From Actinomycetota bacterium (lineage in GTDB: Bacteria; Actinomycetota; Acidimicrobiia; Acidimicrobiales; Acidimicrobiaceae), in the NCBI GenBank assembly GCA_004366215.1, contig SIRY01000063.1:1-23607 (forward strand): a stretch of 23,607 nt of DNA, read 5' to 3'. The notes under the pieces are model-generated. The model was not told where the DNA came from. It made no database searches and worked only from the letters and a program-made list of their open reading frames with translations. Positions 1-7,358 of this stretch are shown here, one piece after another; the first letter of the stretch is position 1, and every line of letters begins with the position of its first letter. Made by a program: the position numbers and the translations under genes.

Positions 1-1
1 G

Positions 2-328
2 TCGCTCGCGAACGTCCGCTCGGTGATCAGCGAGCTCAAGGAGCGCTACCGCGACGTCGGGATCGACGATCGTGGCTCGGTCTTCAACTTTGACCTCACC
101 GAGGCGCTGGAGCTCGAGCATCTCCTCGACCTCGCTGAGGTCACGGTGGTGGGAGCAGAGGCGCGTACCGAGAGTCGCGGTGCGCACTGGCGCGATGACT
201 TTCCAACGCGGGACGATGCGAACTGGCTGAAGCACACCCTGGCGTTCCGCAACGAGGATGGCTCCATTCGGCTTGACTACAAGCCGGTGGTGCTCGGTAA
301 GTACGAACCAATGGAGCGAAAGTACTGA
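2..328 (+). CDS. sdhA: Succinate dehydrogenase flavoprotein subunit, C-terminal part (5' truncated)
   Basis: This is the last 108 codons of the flavoprotein subunit of succinate dehydrogenase (complex II), which oxidises succinate to fumarate and passes electrons through FAD to SdhB. The reading frame is open to the left edge of the window, so the start, the FAD-binding part and most of the active site lie outside. What remains carries the family's C-terminal signature: a run reading RTESRGAHWRDDFPTRDD followed by NWLKHTLAF, which in SdhA/FrdA follows the helical domain and contributes an arginine near the substrate. The protein ends in PMERKY. Its TGA overlaps the ATG of sdhB (TGATG, positions 326-330), so the two are translationally coupled. 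No membrane-anchor genes (sdhC/D) follow sdhB, so if present they should lie upstream of the window. Confidence 0.95.
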   Translation, partial: SLANVRSVISELKERYRDVGIDDRGSVFNFDLTEALELEHLLDLAEVTVVGAEARTESRGAHWRDDFPTRDDANWLKHTLAFRNEDGSIRLDYKPVVLGKYEPMERKY

Positions 329-1074
329 TGACCACGACAGCCGAGCCGATGACCCGTGACAGCCTCCACGAGGAGGTCGACGTCCACCTCATCATTCGTC
401 GCTTCGACCCGGAAGCTGACCGCCGACCTCGGTGGCAGGAGTACACCGTACGTCAACGGCCCACCGACACCGTGCTCGCCGCGCTCCACACCGTCAAGTG
501 GACCCTGGATGGCACGCTCAGCTTTCGGCGCTCTTGTGCGCACGGCGTCTGCGGCTCCGACGCCATGCTGATCAACGGCAAGAACAGGCTGAGCTGCGTG
601 ACCCTCATCAAGGACGTCGGCACGGAGCTTCGGATTGAGCCGGTCCGTGGGTTGCCTGTGCTCAAAGACCTCATCGTGGACATGGAGCCGTTCTTTGCCC
701 AGTACCGGCAGGTCATGCCGTGGCTCGTCAACGATGAGGATCCAGGATTTCGGGAGCGCCGTCAGTCACCCGAAGAGCGCGCCCGCTTCGACGACACGAC
801 CAAGTGCATCCTGTGTGGCGCGTGCTCGACGAGCTGCCCGGTGTACTGGGCGGGCGGGGACTTCCTCGGGCCTGCGGCGATCGTCGCTGCACACCGCTTC
901 ATCTTCGACTCGCGGGATCGCGCCGCGGCTGAGCGTCTCGACATCGTGAACCAGCGGGGTGGCGTGTGGCGCTGCCGTACGTCGTTCAACTGCACCGACG
1001 CCTGTCCACGGGGCATCGCGGTGACCGAGGCCATCGAGGAGGTCAAGCGTGCCGTCGTCATCGACCGCGTCTGA
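328..1074 (+). CDS. sdhB: Succinate dehydrogenase iron-sulfur subunit
   Basis: 248 aa, the usual length for SdhB, the electron-transfer subunit that links the SdhA flavin to quinone at the membrane. An N-terminal ferredoxin-like domain holds the [2Fe-2S] ligands Cys70, Cys75, Asp78 and Cys90 (RRSCAHGVCGSDAM, then NGKNRLSC). The third ligand is Asp rather than Cys, as in the E. coli enzyme. The C-terminal domain has the CILCGACSTSCPV motif for the [4Fe-4S] cluster. Further on, CRTSFNCTDACPRGI completes the [3Fe-4S] and [4Fe-4S] sites. The start is the ATG that overlaps the sdhA stop. The 3' end overlaps the next gene by 26 nt. All expected ligands are present, so the subunit should be functional. 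Confidence 0.97.
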   Translation: MTTTAEPMTRDSLHEEVDVHLIIRRFDPEADRRPRWQEYTVRQRPTDTVLAALHTVKWTLDGTLSFRRSCAHGVCGSDAMLINGKNRLSCVTLIKDVGTELRIEPVRGLPVLKDLIVDMEPFFAQYRQVMPWLVNDEDPGFRERRQSPEERARFDDTTKCILCGACSTSCPVYWAGGDFLGPAAIVAAHRFIFDSRDRAAAERLDIVNQRGGVWRCRTSFNCTDACPRGIAVTEAIEEVKRAVVIDRV

Positions 1075-1336
1075 GCAGCTGAGGATCCTCATTCGAGAGC
1101 GCGGTGGGCGGCGCCGCGCGCTCCTCGTGCTGAGCGACGGCCTGCTGAGCCGCGAAGAGGGTGTCGATGAACGAGACATCCTGCGGGCGGACGTGGTCAT
1201 CGAGGTGAGCCGCTGGGGCGCGGATCCTTGGGACGCTCTCCGGTGCGGCTCGGTTCGTGTCGTCGCAGGCTCGAGCGCGCTGGTTCGCCACGCTAAGGTG
1301 CTCAAGGAGGCAGCGGGGAGACGTCTGAGGGGGTGA
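1049..1336 (+). CDS. Small protein of unknown function overlapping sdhB
   Basis: 95 aa. I do not recognise the family. The start is a GTG at 1049 that lies inside the end of sdhB in another frame. It is supported by a strong ribosome binding site (GAGGAGGT at 1036-1043) about six bases upstream. The protein has a basic N-terminal third (LRILIRERGGRRRALLVLSDG) and a patterned core with a beta-alpha feel (ALLVLSDGLLS, ADVVIEVSRWG, SVRVVAGSSALVRHAKVL). There is no signal peptide or membrane segment. The 26-nt overlap with sdhB and the 3-nt gap to the next gene (at 1340) make it part of the sdh transcript. A link to complex II is possible from position only. Confidence 0.7.
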   Translation: MPSSSTASEQLRILIRERGGRRRALLVLSDGLLSREEGVDERDILRADVVIEVSRWGADPWDALRCGSVRVVAGSSALVRHAKVLKEAAGRRLRG

Positions 1337-1339
1337 GCC

Positions 1340-1936
1340 GTGCTGCGGAGTCGTCGGACGGCGCGTCCGCCCCAGCGTCCGGGTTGGTACCCCGACGGCG
1401 CAGGTTGGTTGCGTTACTACGACGGCCACGGATGGACGGAGCTCATTCGGGAGCGTCTCGTCCTGACAGACTTTCGGGCGCGGCTGCCTGAGCCTGAGCA
1501 CGCGCCTCGCGTCCACGCAGGGCGAAGTCGCCAGGGCCTGCGTGTGGTGAGCGTCATCCTCGCGTGCTTGCTGGTCGGAGGCGTCGTCCTGCAGCTCGTG
1601 GCGCTGACTCTACGCCCTGACGAAGCGACGACACGGTTGAGTAGCTCCCTCGCAGCGGCGCAGGCTCGCCGCGTCTGTAGCGCTCACCCCGTCGACGCCC
1701 ACGCGCTAGGCGAGGACACGGCCGCGGCGCGAGCCGCCGCGGCGTCGCGAGCAGCGGGCCTGACCCAGGTAGCTGCCCAGAGCGCGTCTGGCACCATCGG
1801 GCGACTCGCGGTCGCCTGGTCGAACCTCGCCGTCGCTCTCGCAGGCTCACACCTGCCACCCGTTGAGCTCGCCGCGCGTGTGCGAGCGGTCGACACCGCC
1901 GCCCTCGACGCACGGCTCTCGGGCTGCCAGGCGTGA
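1340..1936 (+). CDS. DUF2510-domain single-pass membrane protein
   Basis: 198 aa. Residues about 14-33 (PGWYPDGAGWLRYYDGHGWTE) match the short DUF2510 motif, a Trp/Tyr-rich module found at the N terminus of many actinobacterial membrane proteins. A basic stretch is followed by one hydrophobic segment at about residues 68-90 (the VVSVILACLLVGGVVLQL region), so residues 1-65 are predicted inside the cell and the rest outside. The outer part is Ala-rich (AAARAAAASRAAG) with two cysteines (in RRVCSAHP and SGCQA) that could form a disulfide. The GTG start at 1340 has a GAGGGGG ribosome site just before it and sits 3 nt after the preceding stop. The function of DUF2510 is unknown to me. It is probably co-transcribed with sdhAB. 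Confidence 0.75.
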   Translation: MLRSRRTARPPQRPGWYPDGAGWLRYYDGHGWTELIRERLVLTDFRARLPEPEHAPRVHAGRSRQGLRVVSVILACLLVGGVVLQLVALTLRPDEATTRLSSSLAAAQARRVCSAHPVDAHALGEDTAAARAAAASRAAGLTQVAAQSASGTIGRLAVAWSNLAVALAGSHLPPVELAARVRAVDTAALDARLSGCQA

Positions 1937-1942
1937 GTCGTT

Positions 1943-1962
1943 GCGTCGGAAGCTCCTGACGC
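1943..1962 (+). terminator. Weak inverted repeat after the sdh-linked genes
   Basis: GCGTC at 1943-1947 pairs with GACGC at 1958-1962, with two further possible inner pairs (one of them G-U). There is no T-tract. It lies 7 nt past the stop of the DUF2510 gene and could be a weak terminator. It also overlaps the -35 region proposed for the next gene. Confidence 0.25.
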
Positions 1963-1985
1963 GAGCGGCGGTGCTGTGGTATCCT
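1956..1985 (+). promoter_or_regulatory. Candidate promoter for the 73-aa gene
   Basis: CTGACG (1956-1961) as a -35-like element is separated by 18 nt from TATCCT (1980-1985), a good -10-like hexamer. A strong ribosome site, GAGGAGGAG (2001-2009), and an ATG at 2012 follow. This is pattern-based only. Confidence 0.4.
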
Positions 1986-2011
1986 CACGCTGTCTCTCTC
2001 GAGGAGGAGCC

Positions 2012-2233
2012 ATGAAGGGTCAGTGCATCGACGACCATCTGCTGGTGCGCTATCGAGAGCTGCTCGACGCGGAGGATCAGGCCTTTAGCGAAATGGAGCA
2101 CGACTTTGAGGAGGGAGATGCCGAGCGCTTCGCGCGAGATCGTGAAGCCTGGCTTCGAGCGATCCACCAGCGCGTGAGTTTTCTCGATGCGTGCGGTCTC
2201 GTGAGCTTTGCCGTCGTTGCCAACGAAGGCTAG
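2012..2233 (+). CDS. 73-aa acidic protein of unknown function
   Basis: I do not recognise this family. The start is taken as ATG 2012 because GAGGAGGAG ends 2 nt before it and the sequence upstream in frame (from a GTG at 1976) is not protein-like. The product begins MKGQCIDDHLLVRYRELLD and is strongly acidic in the middle (EMEHDFEEGDAERF). It is predicted almost wholly helical. Two cysteines (Cys5 and one in the LDACGL segment) flank the helical core. It has no membrane segment. It sits between the sdh-linked genes and a WhiB regulator gene and appears to have its own promoter. The clear ribosome site and codon usage argue that it is real. No function can be inferred. Confidence 0.65.
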   Translation: MKGQCIDDHLLVRYRELLDAEDQAFSEMEHDFEEGDAERFARDREAWLRAIHQRVSFLDACGLVSFAVVANEG

Positions 2234-2248
2234 GAGTCGCTAGACTCC
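2233..2248. repeat. Inverted repeat before the first whiB-like gene
   Basis: GGAGTC (2233-2238) and GACTCC (2243-2248) form a perfect 6-bp inverted repeat around a 4-nt centre, directly after the stop of the 73-aa gene. The right half contains TAGACT (2241-2246), a plausible -10 hexamer for the WhiB gene at 2271. The repeat could therefore be an operator or a small terminator. The sequence cannot decide between these. Confidence 0.4.
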
Positions 2249-2270
2249 GCCCCACACCGCGCGGGGAGCG

Positions 2271-2678
2271 GTGGTGAGCGCGCACATGGGGGGGTCGATG
2301 GGCGCGAGCCAAGGTGGGCGAGCACAGCTGCCGGGCGATCGGGTGAGCCCGCACGGCTCAGGTTGGGGGCTGCAGTCCGTCGGCGACGAGTCGACAGGCG
2401 AGGGCGAGCGGTTGAGGCTTCGAGCGCTGTCGGGTGAGTGGCAGCGGGATGCAAGGTGTCGCGGGGTTGATCCGCGCACCTTCTTTCCTGAGCGCGGGGG
2501 TTCTGCCTCGTCAGCGCGACGGATCTGTGCGGGCTGTGGCGTGCGTCGAGAGTGCCTCGAGTACGCCCTGGCTACGGATGAGCGCTTTGGTATCTGGGGC
2601 GGTTTGAGCGAGCGCGAACGCCGAGCTCTGCGGACGGTGCGCCTCCCCCGTGGGGGACGAGTGATCGTGGTATCGTAG
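2271..2678 (+). CDS. WhiB-family [4Fe-4S] transcriptional regulator with extended N terminus
   Basis: 135 aa as called from GTG 2271. WhiB proteins are actinobacterial regulators that carry a redox- or NO-sensitive [4Fe-4S] cluster and act with the main sigma factor. The four cluster cysteines are Cys63, Cys86, Cys89 and Cys95, in the classic C-x22-C-x2-C-x5-C layout (ARRICAGCGVRREC). They are followed by the family turn GIWGG (107-111) and a basic tail (SERERRALRTVRLPRGGR). The WhiB domain starts near residue 55, so about 50 residues of Gly/Ser-rich sequence precede it. A GGGGAG ribosome site lies 4-5 nt before 2271, but starts at the internal ATGs (2286, 2298) cannot be excluded. The upstream region has a TAGACT box inside an inverted repeat. 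It is likely monocistronic, because the next gene has its own leaderless-type promoter. Confidence 0.93.
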   Translation: MVSAHMGGSMGASQGGRAQLPGDRVSPHGSGWGLQSVGDESTGEGERLRLRALSGEWQRDARCRGVDPRTFFPERGGSASSARRICAGCGVRRECLEYALATDERFGIWGGLSERERRALRTVRLPRGGRVIVVS

Positions 2679-2728
2679 GTCGCTCGCGTCGCAGGGGTCG
2701 TCGACTGGAGCGGCTCACCCGCCGTTGC

Positions 2729-2734
2729 TAGGCT
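2729..2734 (+). promoter_or_regulatory. -10 element (TAGGCT) of a probable leaderless promoter
   Basis: TAGGCT ends 6 nt before the GTG at 2741, which places the expected transcription start at or next to the start codon. There is no ribosome site. The same box and spacing recur before 5231, 11892 (TAGCCT) and 13424. Confidence 0.55.
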
Positions 2735-2740
2735 TGGCGC

Positions 2741-3166
2741 GTGCTACGTCCGTACCGAGTGGTCGTCGCGAAGCCAGGGCTCGACGGCCATGACCGTGGT
2801 GCAAAGGTGGTCGCGCGCGCGCTGCGAGACCACGGCTTCGAAGTGATCTACACCGGGTTGCACCAGACGATCGAGCAGGTCGTCGAGACGGTGCTCGAGG
2901 AGGATGCGGACGCGCTCGGCGTGTCATTGCTTTCGGGAGCACACCTGACGCTCGTGCCGCGCCTCATCGAGACGCTTCGCGAGCGAGGACTTGACCACGT
3001 CCTCGTCGTCGTCGGCGGCATCGTGCCTGAGCAGGACGTACCAATCCTGCTCGGCGAGGGTGTCGCTCGAGTCTTTACCCCCGGTTCATCGTTGGCGGAG
3101 ATCACGCGCTGGCTCGAAGAACGCCTCGATGAGGCCGAGCGTCAGCGCTTGCAGCAGAGAGGATAG
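2741..3166 (+). CDS. Methylmalonyl-CoA mutase small subunit (B12-binding domain protein)
   Basis: 141 aa, a stand-alone cobalamin-binding Rossmann-like domain. The DxHxxG motif is intact (Asp15-Gly-His17-Asp-Arg-Gly20). His17 is the residue that coordinates cobalt in base-off/His-on B12 enzymes. The downstream SLLSGAHLTLVPRL and VVVGGIVPEQD segments and the GVARVFTPGS loop match the C-terminal domain of methylmalonyl-CoA mutase. In the split form of that enzyme, a large catalytic subunit encoded elsewhere pairs with this small subunit to interconvert methylmalonyl-CoA and succinyl-CoA. It lies 3 nt upstream of sucC, so its product feeds directly into the next enzyme. A related split mutase (ethylmalonyl-, isobutyryl- or 2-hydroxyisobutyryl-CoA mutase) is an alternative. 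The GTG start is leaderless-like. Confidence 0.88.
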   Translation: MLRPYRVVVAKPGLDGHDRGAKVVARALRDHGFEVIYTGLHQTIEQVVETVLEEDADALGVSLLSGAHLTLVPRLIETLRERGLDHVLVVVGGIVPEQDVPILLGEGVARVFTPGSSLAEITRWLEERLDEAERQRLQQRG

Positions 3167-3169
3167 CCC

Positions 3170-4318
3170 GTGGATCTCAAGGAGTACCAAGGCAAGGACT
3201 TCTTCCGTCGCTATGGGGTGCCAACCTCGGAGGGACGTCTTGCGAGGTCGCTCGAGGAAGCAGACGAGGCCGCGCGAGCGCTGGGCTTCCCTGTCGTCGT
3301 CAAGGCGCAGGTGCTGGTCGGCGGACGGGGCAAGGCGGGTGGGGTGCGGCTCGCCTCCGATGCAGCCGAGCTTGCAGATGCAGCTCGTGCGATCCTCGGC
3401 ATGGACTTGAAGGGGCACACGGTCAACGAGGTGTGGATCGAGCCTGCGTCGCAGATTCGGCACGAGTACTACGTGAGCCTGACGCTCGATCGAGCCGCAC
3501 GTCTCTACCTGCTCATGGTGTCCTCGAAGGGCGGGGTGGACATCGAGGAGGTTGCTCGAACCGATCCGGGTGCCATCGCGCGCGTCCACATCGATCCCAT
3601 CGATGGCCTCTCTGGGGACGTCATCGCGCAGGCCATCGAGCAAGCGGGCATCGGCGAGGGACGGGAGCACATGCCGGAGGTTCTCGGCGCTCTCTACCGA
3701 GCCTTCACCGAGGGGGATGCGGATCTCGTCGAGGTGAACCCGCTCGTCGTGCGTGACGACGGCCAACTCGTCGCCCTTGACGCCAAGGTGACGCTCGACG
3801 ACAGCGCCGCCTTCCGCCACCCTGAGTGGCAGGCGTACCGGGCCGACGAAGAGCTCGACTCACGCGAGGCGATCGCCCGTGCGCGAGGCCTCAACTACAT
3901 CGGTCTTGATGGGTCGATCGGCATCATCGCCAACGGCGCCGGACTTGCGATGGCCACACTCGACGTCGTGCAGCAGGTCGGCGGACGTGCAGCCAACTTC
4001 CTCGACCTCGGTGGCGGGGCGGGTGCTGAGACGATGACGGCCGCGCTCGATGTCATCGCGGGCGATCCGAAGGTACAGGCCCTCTTCGTCAACATTTTCG
4101 GCGGTATCACCCGTTGCGACGACGTCGCCCGGGGGATCGTCGCCGCACTCGACTCGGTGGAGCTGCGCTGCCCAATGGTCGTGCGCCTCGACGGCACGAA
4201 CGCGCGGGAGGGTCACGAGATCCTCAAGGGGGTGGTGTCGGATCGGGTCATCGTCGAGACGACCATGGTGACCGCGGCACAGCGCGCGGTCGAGGAGGCT
4301 CGGAGGGCATCGGCATGA
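3170..4318 (+). CDS. sucC: Succinyl-CoA synthetase (ADP-forming), beta subunit
   Basis: 382 aa, typical for SucC. With SucD it interconverts succinyl-CoA and succinate with formation of ATP or GTP in the TCA cycle. The N-terminal ATP-grasp domain begins [18 protein letters not shown] and carries the nucleotide loop [15 protein letters not shown]. The acidic VEVNPLVV segment supplies metal ligands. The C-terminal CoA-ligase domain has [27 protein letters not shown] and [14 protein letters not shown], all diagnostic. The GTG start at 3170 follows a GAGAGGA ribosome site and lies 3 nt after the B12-subunit stop. The stop overlaps the sucD start (ATGA). The three genes are evidently one operon. 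Confidence 0.97.
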   Translation: MDLKEYQGKDFFRRYGVPTSEGRLARSLEEADEAARALGFPVVVKAQVLVGGRGKAGGVRLASDAAELADAARAILGMDLKGHTVNEVWIEPASQIRHEYYVSLTLDRAARLYLLMVSSKGGVDIEEVARTDPGAIARVHIDPIDGLSGDVIAQAIEQAGIGEGREHMPEVLGALYRAFTEGDADLVEVNPLVVRDDGQLVALDAKVTLDDSAAFRHPEWQAYRADEELDSREAIARARGLNYIGLDGSIGIIANGAGLAMATLDVVQQVGGRAANFLDLGGGAGAETMTAALDVIAGDPKVQALFVNIFGGITRCDDVARGIVAALDSVELRCPMVVRLDGTNAREGHEILKGVVSDRVIVETTMVTAAQRAVEEARRASA

Positions 4319-5202
4319 GCATCTTCGTCGACGAGACAACGCGCGTCGTAGTCCAAGGTCTGACCGGGCGGCAGGGTCGCTTCCACGGCCTTCGCAATCG
4401 AGACTACGGTACGAAGGTCGTCGCGGGTGTCACGCCTGGTAAGGGCGGCACTGACGTCGAGGGAATTCCGGTCTTCGACACCGTCAAGGAGGCGGCGGCC
4501 GCAACGGGAGCTAACGCATCGTTCGTGGTCGTCCCGCCGCAGTTCGCGCCGGAGGCGATTCTCGAGGCTGCTGCGGCTGGAATTCCGCTCATCGTGTGCA
4601 TCACTGAGTTCATCCCCGCGAAGGACGAGGCGATGGTCGCAGCGCTCTTGCGCCGCAACTATCCGGGCACACGGCTCATCGGTCCGAACTGTCCGGGCAT
4701 CATCTCGCCCGGCCGATGCAACATCGGCATCACCGCTGGCGAGATCGCTCGTCCAGGGGGCCCAGTCGGTATCGTGTCGCGCTCGGGCACCCTGACCTAC
4801 CAGGCGCTCTTCGAGCTCAGCCAGCAAGGCGTTGGACAAACGACCTGCGTAGGCATCGGAGGCGATCCCGTCCCAGGTACGACGTTCGTCGACTGCCTCG
4901 CAGCGTTCGAGGCCGATCCGGAAACTCGAGCGGTGCTGCTCATCGGCGAGATCGGCGGCGAGGAGGAGGAGCGAGCTGCAGCGTTCATCGCTGAGCACAT
5001 GACGAAGCCGGTCGTCGCGTACATCGCAGGCGTCACGGCGCCGCCGGGGCGCCGGATGGGCCACGCGGGCGCGATCGTCTCCGGGTCCTCGGGTACCGCG
5101 AGGGCCAAGATGGAGGCGCTCGCGGCGGCGGGCGTCATCGTTGCGCAGAACCCGACCGAGGCGGGTCAGCGAGTGGTCGAGGTGGTTGCTCGACTGAGCT
5201 AG
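4315..5202 (+). CDS. sucD: Succinyl-CoA synthetase, alpha subunit
   Basis: 295 aa from ATG 4315, which overlaps the sucC stop as ATGA. An earlier in-frame start near 4114 would run through sucC and is rejected. The CoA-binding Rossmann domain begins [16 protein letters not shown] and includes [15 protein letters not shown]. The ligase domain has [11 protein letters not shown] and the active-site histidine in GHAGAI, His250, which is transiently phosphorylated (His246 in E. coli). Length and motifs are complete, so the heteromeric enzyme should be active. A TAGGCT box for purN lies just after the stop, which marks the end of this operon. Confidence 0.97.
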   Translation: MSIFVDETTRVVVQGLTGRQGRFHGLRNRDYGTKVVAGVTPGKGGTDVEGIPVFDTVKEAAAATGANASFVVVPPQFAPEAILEAAAAGIPLIVCITEFIPAKDEAMVAALLRRNYPGTRLIGPNCPGIISPGRCNIGITAGEIARPGGPVGIVSRSGTLTYQALFELSQQGVGQTTCVGIGGDPVPGTTFVDCLAAFEADPETRAVLLIGEIGGEEEERAAAFIAEHMTKPVVAYIAGVTAPPGRRMGHAGAIVSGSSGTARAKMEALAAAGVIVAQNPTEAGQRVVEVVARLS

Positions 5203-5216
5203 CGGGCGACGGCCCC

Positions 5217-5222
5217 TAGGCT
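5217..5222 (+). promoter_or_regulatory. -10 element (TAGGCT) of a probable leaderless promoter for purN
   Basis: TAGGCT ends 8 nt before the GTG at 5231. There is no ribosome site between them. This spacing favours transcription starting at the GTG, and it argues for 5231 rather than the in-frame TTG at 5222 as the start of purN. Confidence 0.55.
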
Positions 5223-5230
5223 TGGCGGGC

Positions 5231-5869
5231 GTGCGCGCAGCAGTTCTGGCCTCGGGAGCTGGGACGATCCTCGCCTCACTCCTGCAGAGCGGCGTCGAGC
5301 CGACCATCGTCCTCTTCGATCGGGACGCCCCCGGCCTGCAGCGCGCCCGCGAGCTCGGGTGCACGCCTGTGGTCGTCGATCGGCGCGCATTCGGTTGGCC
5401 TGACGCCTTCGAGCGAGCCGCCTTCTCCGCGGCGCTCGCTGAGGAGCTCGAGCGCGCCGGCGCCTCCTTCGTCGTCCTCGCTGGCTTCATGACGGTGCTC
5501 GTCGGAGCGATGTTCGAGCGCTTCAGCGGGCGGATTGTCAACACGCACCCCTCGCTGCTGCCGTCGTTCCCGGGCGTGAGTGCCGTCGAGCAGGCGCTCG
5601 TGGCAGGTGTCCGCGTCACGGGCACGACGGTTCACGTGGTGGTCGAGGCGGTGGACGCAGGTCCGATCCTCGAACAGGAGCCGGTACGGGTGCACGAGGG
5701 TGACACGGTGGCGACGCTCCACGAACGAATCAAGCGCGTCGAGCGAGAGCTCTACCCTCGAGTGGTTCGAGCGCTCCTTCGTCAAGGTGAGCTCGAGGGA
5801 GCGTGGTGGAGTGACGCGGCGGTGCGGCACGCGATCGATGAGGAGGTGCGGCCATGGCGAGAGCGCTGA
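5231..5869 (+). CDS. purN: Phosphoribosylglycinamide formyltransferase
   Basis: 212 aa. It transfers the formyl group of 10-formyl-THF to glycinamide ribonucleotide, the third step of purine synthesis. The start is set at GTG 5231 (MRAAVLASGAGT), which matches the family N terminus and the leaderless-type promoter. The catalytic triad is visible: Asn104 and His106 in NTHPSLLPSFPG, and Asp142 in VVEAVDAGPI. Each is offset by two from E. coli Asn106, His108 and Asp144. One oddity: the phosphate loop reads GAGTIL where most homologues have GSGSNL or GSGTNL, so the usual Asn is Ile. The last 16 nt overlap purH, indicating coupling. Confidence 0.94.
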   Translation: MRAAVLASGAGTILASLLQSGVEPTIVLFDRDAPGLQRARELGCTPVVVDRRAFGWPDAFERAAFSAALAEELERAGASFVVLAGFMTVLVGAMFERFSGRIVNTHPSLLPSFPGVSAVEQALVAGVRVTGTTVHVVVEAVDAGPILEQEPVRVHEGDTVATLHERIKRVERELYPRVVRALLRQGELEGAWWSDAAVRHAIDEEVRPWRER

Positions 5870-7344
5870 TCTCGCTCTACGACAAGGAGGCGCTCGACGA
5901 GGTTGCTCGGCCACTGGCTGCACACGGGTGGCAGCTCCTCGCCTCGGGTGGCACGGCGGTCGCGCTCAGCGAGCGTGGCATCCCTGCCGAGCGCGTCGAG
6001 GACGTGACCGGCTACGCAGCCATGCTCGACGGCCGTGTCAAGACGCTCCATCCGGCGGTCTTCGCTCCGATCCTCGCGGACCTCGACCGAGCGCAGCACG
6101 CCGCGACGCTCGCAGAGCGCGGGTGGGAGCAGATCGACCTCGTCGTCGTTGGGCTCTACCCGTTTTGGCGCGACCCGAGCGTCGACCTCATCGACGTAGG
6201 CGGGCCGGCGCTCGTGCGCGCGGCCGCGAAGAACTTCGATCGGGTCACGGTCCTCGTCGACCCTGAGGACTTCCACCTCGTCGAGGCACTGGTTCAAGGC
6301 GGGCTCGATCGTGCCACGCGTCGACGCCTCGCGGCGAAGGCCTTCGCGAGGACGAGCGCCTACGACGCCACGGTCTCGTCATGGCTCGGCGGCGAGAGCG
6401 CCGACCTGCCGGCGCAGCTGACGCTCGCGCTCGAGCGAGTCCGCGAGACCCGCTACGGCGAGAACCCTCACCAGCGAGGGGCGCTCTACGCTCCGGCTGG
6501 GCCGCGCCGAGGATTCGGGGCGGCCCAGTGGCTCGGCACTGTGGAACCGAGCTGGCTCAACATCCTCGACGCCGACGCTGCCGTCCGCCTCGCTCAGCAG
6601 CTACCGGCGCCGGCAGCGGTCGTCGTGAAGCACGCAGGCCCGTGTGGCGCAGCGACCGCACCGACCTTGCGAGAGGCCTACGAGCTCGCCTTCGAGGGCG
6701 ACCCGGTGTCGGCGTTCGGAGGCGTCGTCGCGTTGCGCGGAACCCTCGACGGTGAGGTTGCCGAGGCGCTCCTCGCACGGCCAAAGGCCGACGTCATCGC
6801 TGCCGAGGCTATCGAGCCGGACGCGGCGCAACGCATCCTCGGGCGTCGGCCTCGTACTCGTCTCGTGACGGTGCAGCTCGAGGGACCGCAATCACAGATG
6901 CTTCGAAGCGTCGCGGGAGCAGTGCTCGTGCAGGAACCGGACTCCCTCGAGGACCCGGGCAGCGTGCGCTGTGTCACGTCCCGAGTGCCGACGCCCGAGG
7001 AGGAGCGCGACGCCAGGATCGCACTGGTCGTGTGCGCGGCCACGCCCTCGAATGCGGTCGTGGTCGCGCGCGGAGGCGCGGTCGTGGGTGTCGGCCAGGG
7101 GCAGCCCTCACGGGTCGACGCAGCTCGACTCGCCGTCGGGCGGGCGGGATCGCGGGCAGAGGGAGCGTCAGCTGCCTCAGACGCTTTCTTCCCGTTCCCG
7201 GACGGCCTCGAGGTGCTCGCCGACGCCGGCGTGCGCTGCGTCATCGCTCCGGCCGGCTCTGTGCGTGACGAGGAGATCCGTGCGGTCGCCGAGGCTCGAG
7301 GCCTGAGCCTGCTGGTCGCGCCACGACGACACTTTCGCCACTGA
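5854..7344 (+). CDS. purH: Bifunctional AICAR formyltransferase / IMP cyclohydrolase
   Basis: 496 aa, slightly shorter than the usual 510-530. It catalyses the last two steps of IMP synthesis. The N-terminal cyclohydrolase domain has MARALISLYDKEAL, LLASGGTAVAL and GRVKTLHPAVFAPIL. The C-terminal transformylase domain has ETRYGENPHQRGALY, catalytic Lys259-His260 in VVKHAGPCGAA, and SDAFFPFPDG. It ends in the typical RHFRH. In bacteria the lysine motif is usually KHANPCG; here Asn is replaced by Gly at 262, and the human enzyme also departs there. ATG 5854 lies within the purN end, with GAGGAGG just before it. Its formyl donor is supplied by the next gene, folD. Confidence 0.96.
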   Translation: MARALISLYDKEALDEVARPLAAHGWQLLASGGTAVALSERGIPAERVEDVTGYAAMLDGRVKTLHPAVFAPILADLDRAQHAATLAERGWEQIDLVVVGLYPFWRDPSVDLIDVGGPALVRAAAKNFDRVTVLVDPEDFHLVEALVQGGLDRATRRRLAAKAFARTSAYDATVSSWLGGESADLPAQLTLALERVRETRYGENPHQRGALYAPAGPRRGFGAAQWLGTVEPSWLNILDADAAVRLAQQLPAPAAVVVKHAGPCGAATAPTLREAYELAFEGDPVSAFGGVVALRGTLDGEVAEALLARPKADVIAAEAIEPDAAQRILGRRPRTRLVTVQLEGPQSQMLRSVAGAVLVQEPDSLEDPGSVRCVTSRVPTPEEERDARIALVVCAATPSNAVVVARGGAVVGVGQGQPSRVDAARLAVGRAGSRAEGASAASDAFFPFPDGLEVLADAGVRCVIAPAGSVRDEEIRAVAEARGLSLLVAPRRHFRH

Positions 7345-7358
7345 AGGGGGACGACGCA

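Noticed and set aside
2643..2657. CCCCC/GGGGG hairpin as a terminator of the first whiB gene
   Set aside because: It lies inside the coding sequence about 20 nt before the stop, with only a 2-nt loop and no T-tract. It is likely a coding coincidence.
4213..5625. Long open frame (470 codons) on the minus strand over sucD and purN
   Set aside because: It is antisense to two well-supported genes. Its translation is Arg/Ser/Ala-rich and low in hydrophobic patterning, as expected for a shadow frame in GC-rich DNA.
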